Source: an uncultured Lacinutrix sp.
GTDB taxonomy: Bacteria; Bacteroidota; Bacteroidia; Flavobacteriales; Flavobacteriaceae
Direction of reading: 5' to 3'
Assembly (NCBI GenBank): GCA_937916035.1
Contig: CALGIH010000381.1
Location: 1-5,902 of the forward strand
Length of the DNA stretch: 5,902 bases
The position numbers and the translations under genes are program-made. This document shows, piece by piece, positions 4,969 through 5,902 of this stretch; position 1 is the first letter of the stretch, and each line of letters begins with the position of its first letter. Below the pieces are notes generated by a model. It was not told the DNA's origin, did no database searches, and was given only the letters and a program-made list of their open reading frames with translations.

Positions 4969-5902
4969 TTACATGCCTAAAAGATAAGCAAAAATTAAAG
5001 GCGCAACTATAGTTGCATCACTTTCAATAATAAATTTTGGTGTATTAATATCTAACTTTCCCCAAGTGATTTTTTCATTAGGTACTGCTCCAGAATAAGA
5101 GCCATAACTTGTTGTTGAATCGCTTATTTGGCAAAAATAACTCCAAAATGGCGTATCAGTACGTTCCATATCCTGATAAAGCATTGGCACTACACATATA
5201 GGAAAATCGCCTGCAATTCCGCCTCCTATTTGAAAGAATCCTATTCCTTTTTTAGAATTATCGGTGTACCAATCTGCTAAAAAGGTCATATACTCAATAC
5301 CGGATTTTATGGTACTTGCTTTCAATTCACCCTTAAGCACATAACTCGCAAAAATATTTCCCATGGTGCTATCTTCCCAACCAGGACACACTATTGGTAA
5401 ATTCTTTTCGGCTGCAGCATACATCCAAGAGTCTTTTAAGTCAATCTCATAATACTGCTCAAGAACTCCAGATAATAACATTTTGTACATATATTCATGT
5501 GGCAAATAACGTTCACCTTTAGCTTCGGCATCTTTCCATATTTTGTGAATATGTTCTTGTAAACGCCTGAAAGCTTCATGCTCAGGAATACAAGTATCAG
5601 TAACTCTATTGAGTCCTTTTTCTAATAGATCCCATTCATCTTGAGGTGTTAAATCACGATAATTTGGAACACGTTTATAATGTGAATGTGCTACTAGGTT
5701 CATAATATCTTCTTCAAGGTTTGCGCCTGTACAAGAAATAATATGCACTTTATCTTGACGAATCATTTCGGCAAAACTTTTACCTAATTCAGCTGTACTC
5801 ATAGCTCCAGCAAGAGACACTAGCATCTTTGCTCCTGAATCTAATTGTGCTTCATAGCCTTTTGCAGCATCAACTAATGCTGCTGCATTAAAATGTAGGT
5901 AA
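4969..5902 (-). CDS. Deoxyhypusine-synthase-family enzyme (5' end outside window)
   Basis: The visible 310 residues run in frame from the right edge (YLHFNAAALVDAAKGYEAQL) to the TAA at 4969. The ATG at 5826 is internal: 25 further residues upstream match the family, and about 14 more lie beyond the window. The NAD-binding and catalytic features are clear: LAGAMSTAELGK, SCTGANLEED (nucleotide-binding loop), GWEDSTMGN, FFQIGGGIAGDFP, and the active-site ITWGKLD, whose Lys (codon 5058-5056) matches the lysine that forms the enzyme-imine intermediate in eukaryotic deoxyhypusine synthase. These enzymes move the aminobutyl group of spermidine to an acceptor. Bacteria lack eIF5A, and some bacterial homologues make homospermidine, so a polyamine acceptor is likely. 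The exact product cannot be read from the sequence. In related genomes I recall agmatinase or arginine-decarboxylase genes next to it; any here would lie beyond the right edge. It is cytoplasmic. Confidence 0.93.
   Translation of the reverse strand, partial: YLHFNAAALVDAAKGYEAQLDSGAKMLVSLAGAMSTAELGKSFAEMIRQDKVHIISCTGANLEEDIMNLVAHSHYKRVPNYRDLTPQDEWDLLEKGLNRVTDTCIPEHEAFRRLQEHIHKIWKDAEAKGERYLPHEYMYKMLLSGVLEQYYEIDLKDSWMYAAAEKNLPIVCPGWEDSTMGNIFASYVLKGELKASTIKSGIEYMTFLADWYTDNSKKGIGFFQIGGGIAGDFPICVVPMLYQDMERTDTPFWSYFCQISDSTTSYGSYSGAVPNEKITWGKLDINTPKFIIESDATIVAPLIFAYLLGM

Overview
The window is AT-rich, and its recognisable proteins resemble those of marine Flavobacteriaceae (Bacteroidetes). The evidence is an ECF sigma factor with a membrane-anchored partner of the flavobacterial type, a periplasm-facing coiled-coil/beta-barrel protein, and a bacterial deoxyhypusine-synthase-family enzyme very close to the form common in that family. 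The genus cannot be fixed from this sequence. Every convincing gene is on the minus strand, so transcription runs from right to left.

Layout, left to right. Positions 1-434 are eroded DNA. They hold an open frame that looks like the 3' part of an IS66-type transposase, running off the left edge, and next to it the C-terminal 63 residues of an HxlR-type regulator whose N-terminal half is missing. A perfect 14-bp hairpin (481-514) separates this from the next block. Positions 538-3086 form a three-gene envelope-signalling cassette, transcribed sigma factor -> single-pass membrane (putative anti-sigma) protein -> exported coiled-coil/beta-barrel protein. The first two genes overlap by 20 nt. A good ECF-type promoter (GGCAACC, 16 nt, CGTC) lies just upstream of the sigma gene and suggests that it controls itself. 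The next gap (3087-3425) carries that promoter, a nested inverted-repeat element with a TGAGCTTGTCGAAG core, and the terminator of the following gene.

Positions 3426-3770 encode a small exported protein of unknown function. Positions 3940-4353 encode a VOC/glyoxalase-fold protein, which I start at ATG 4353 rather than at the upstream TTG. A hairpin at 4431-4470 and a possible short, start-less frame fill the next gap. At the right edge, a probable two-gene operon encodes a deoxyhypusine-synthase-family enzyme (5' end cut off by the window) followed by a small protein with an extremely acidic tail.

The part most likely to be poorly described is the sigma / membrane partner / coiled-coil barrel cassette, which has the architecture of a self-contained envelope-sensing circuit. 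The deoxyhypusine-synthase homologue, in an organism group that lacks eIF5A, is the second functional puzzle. I saw no tRNA, rRNA, CRISPR array or intact mobile element.
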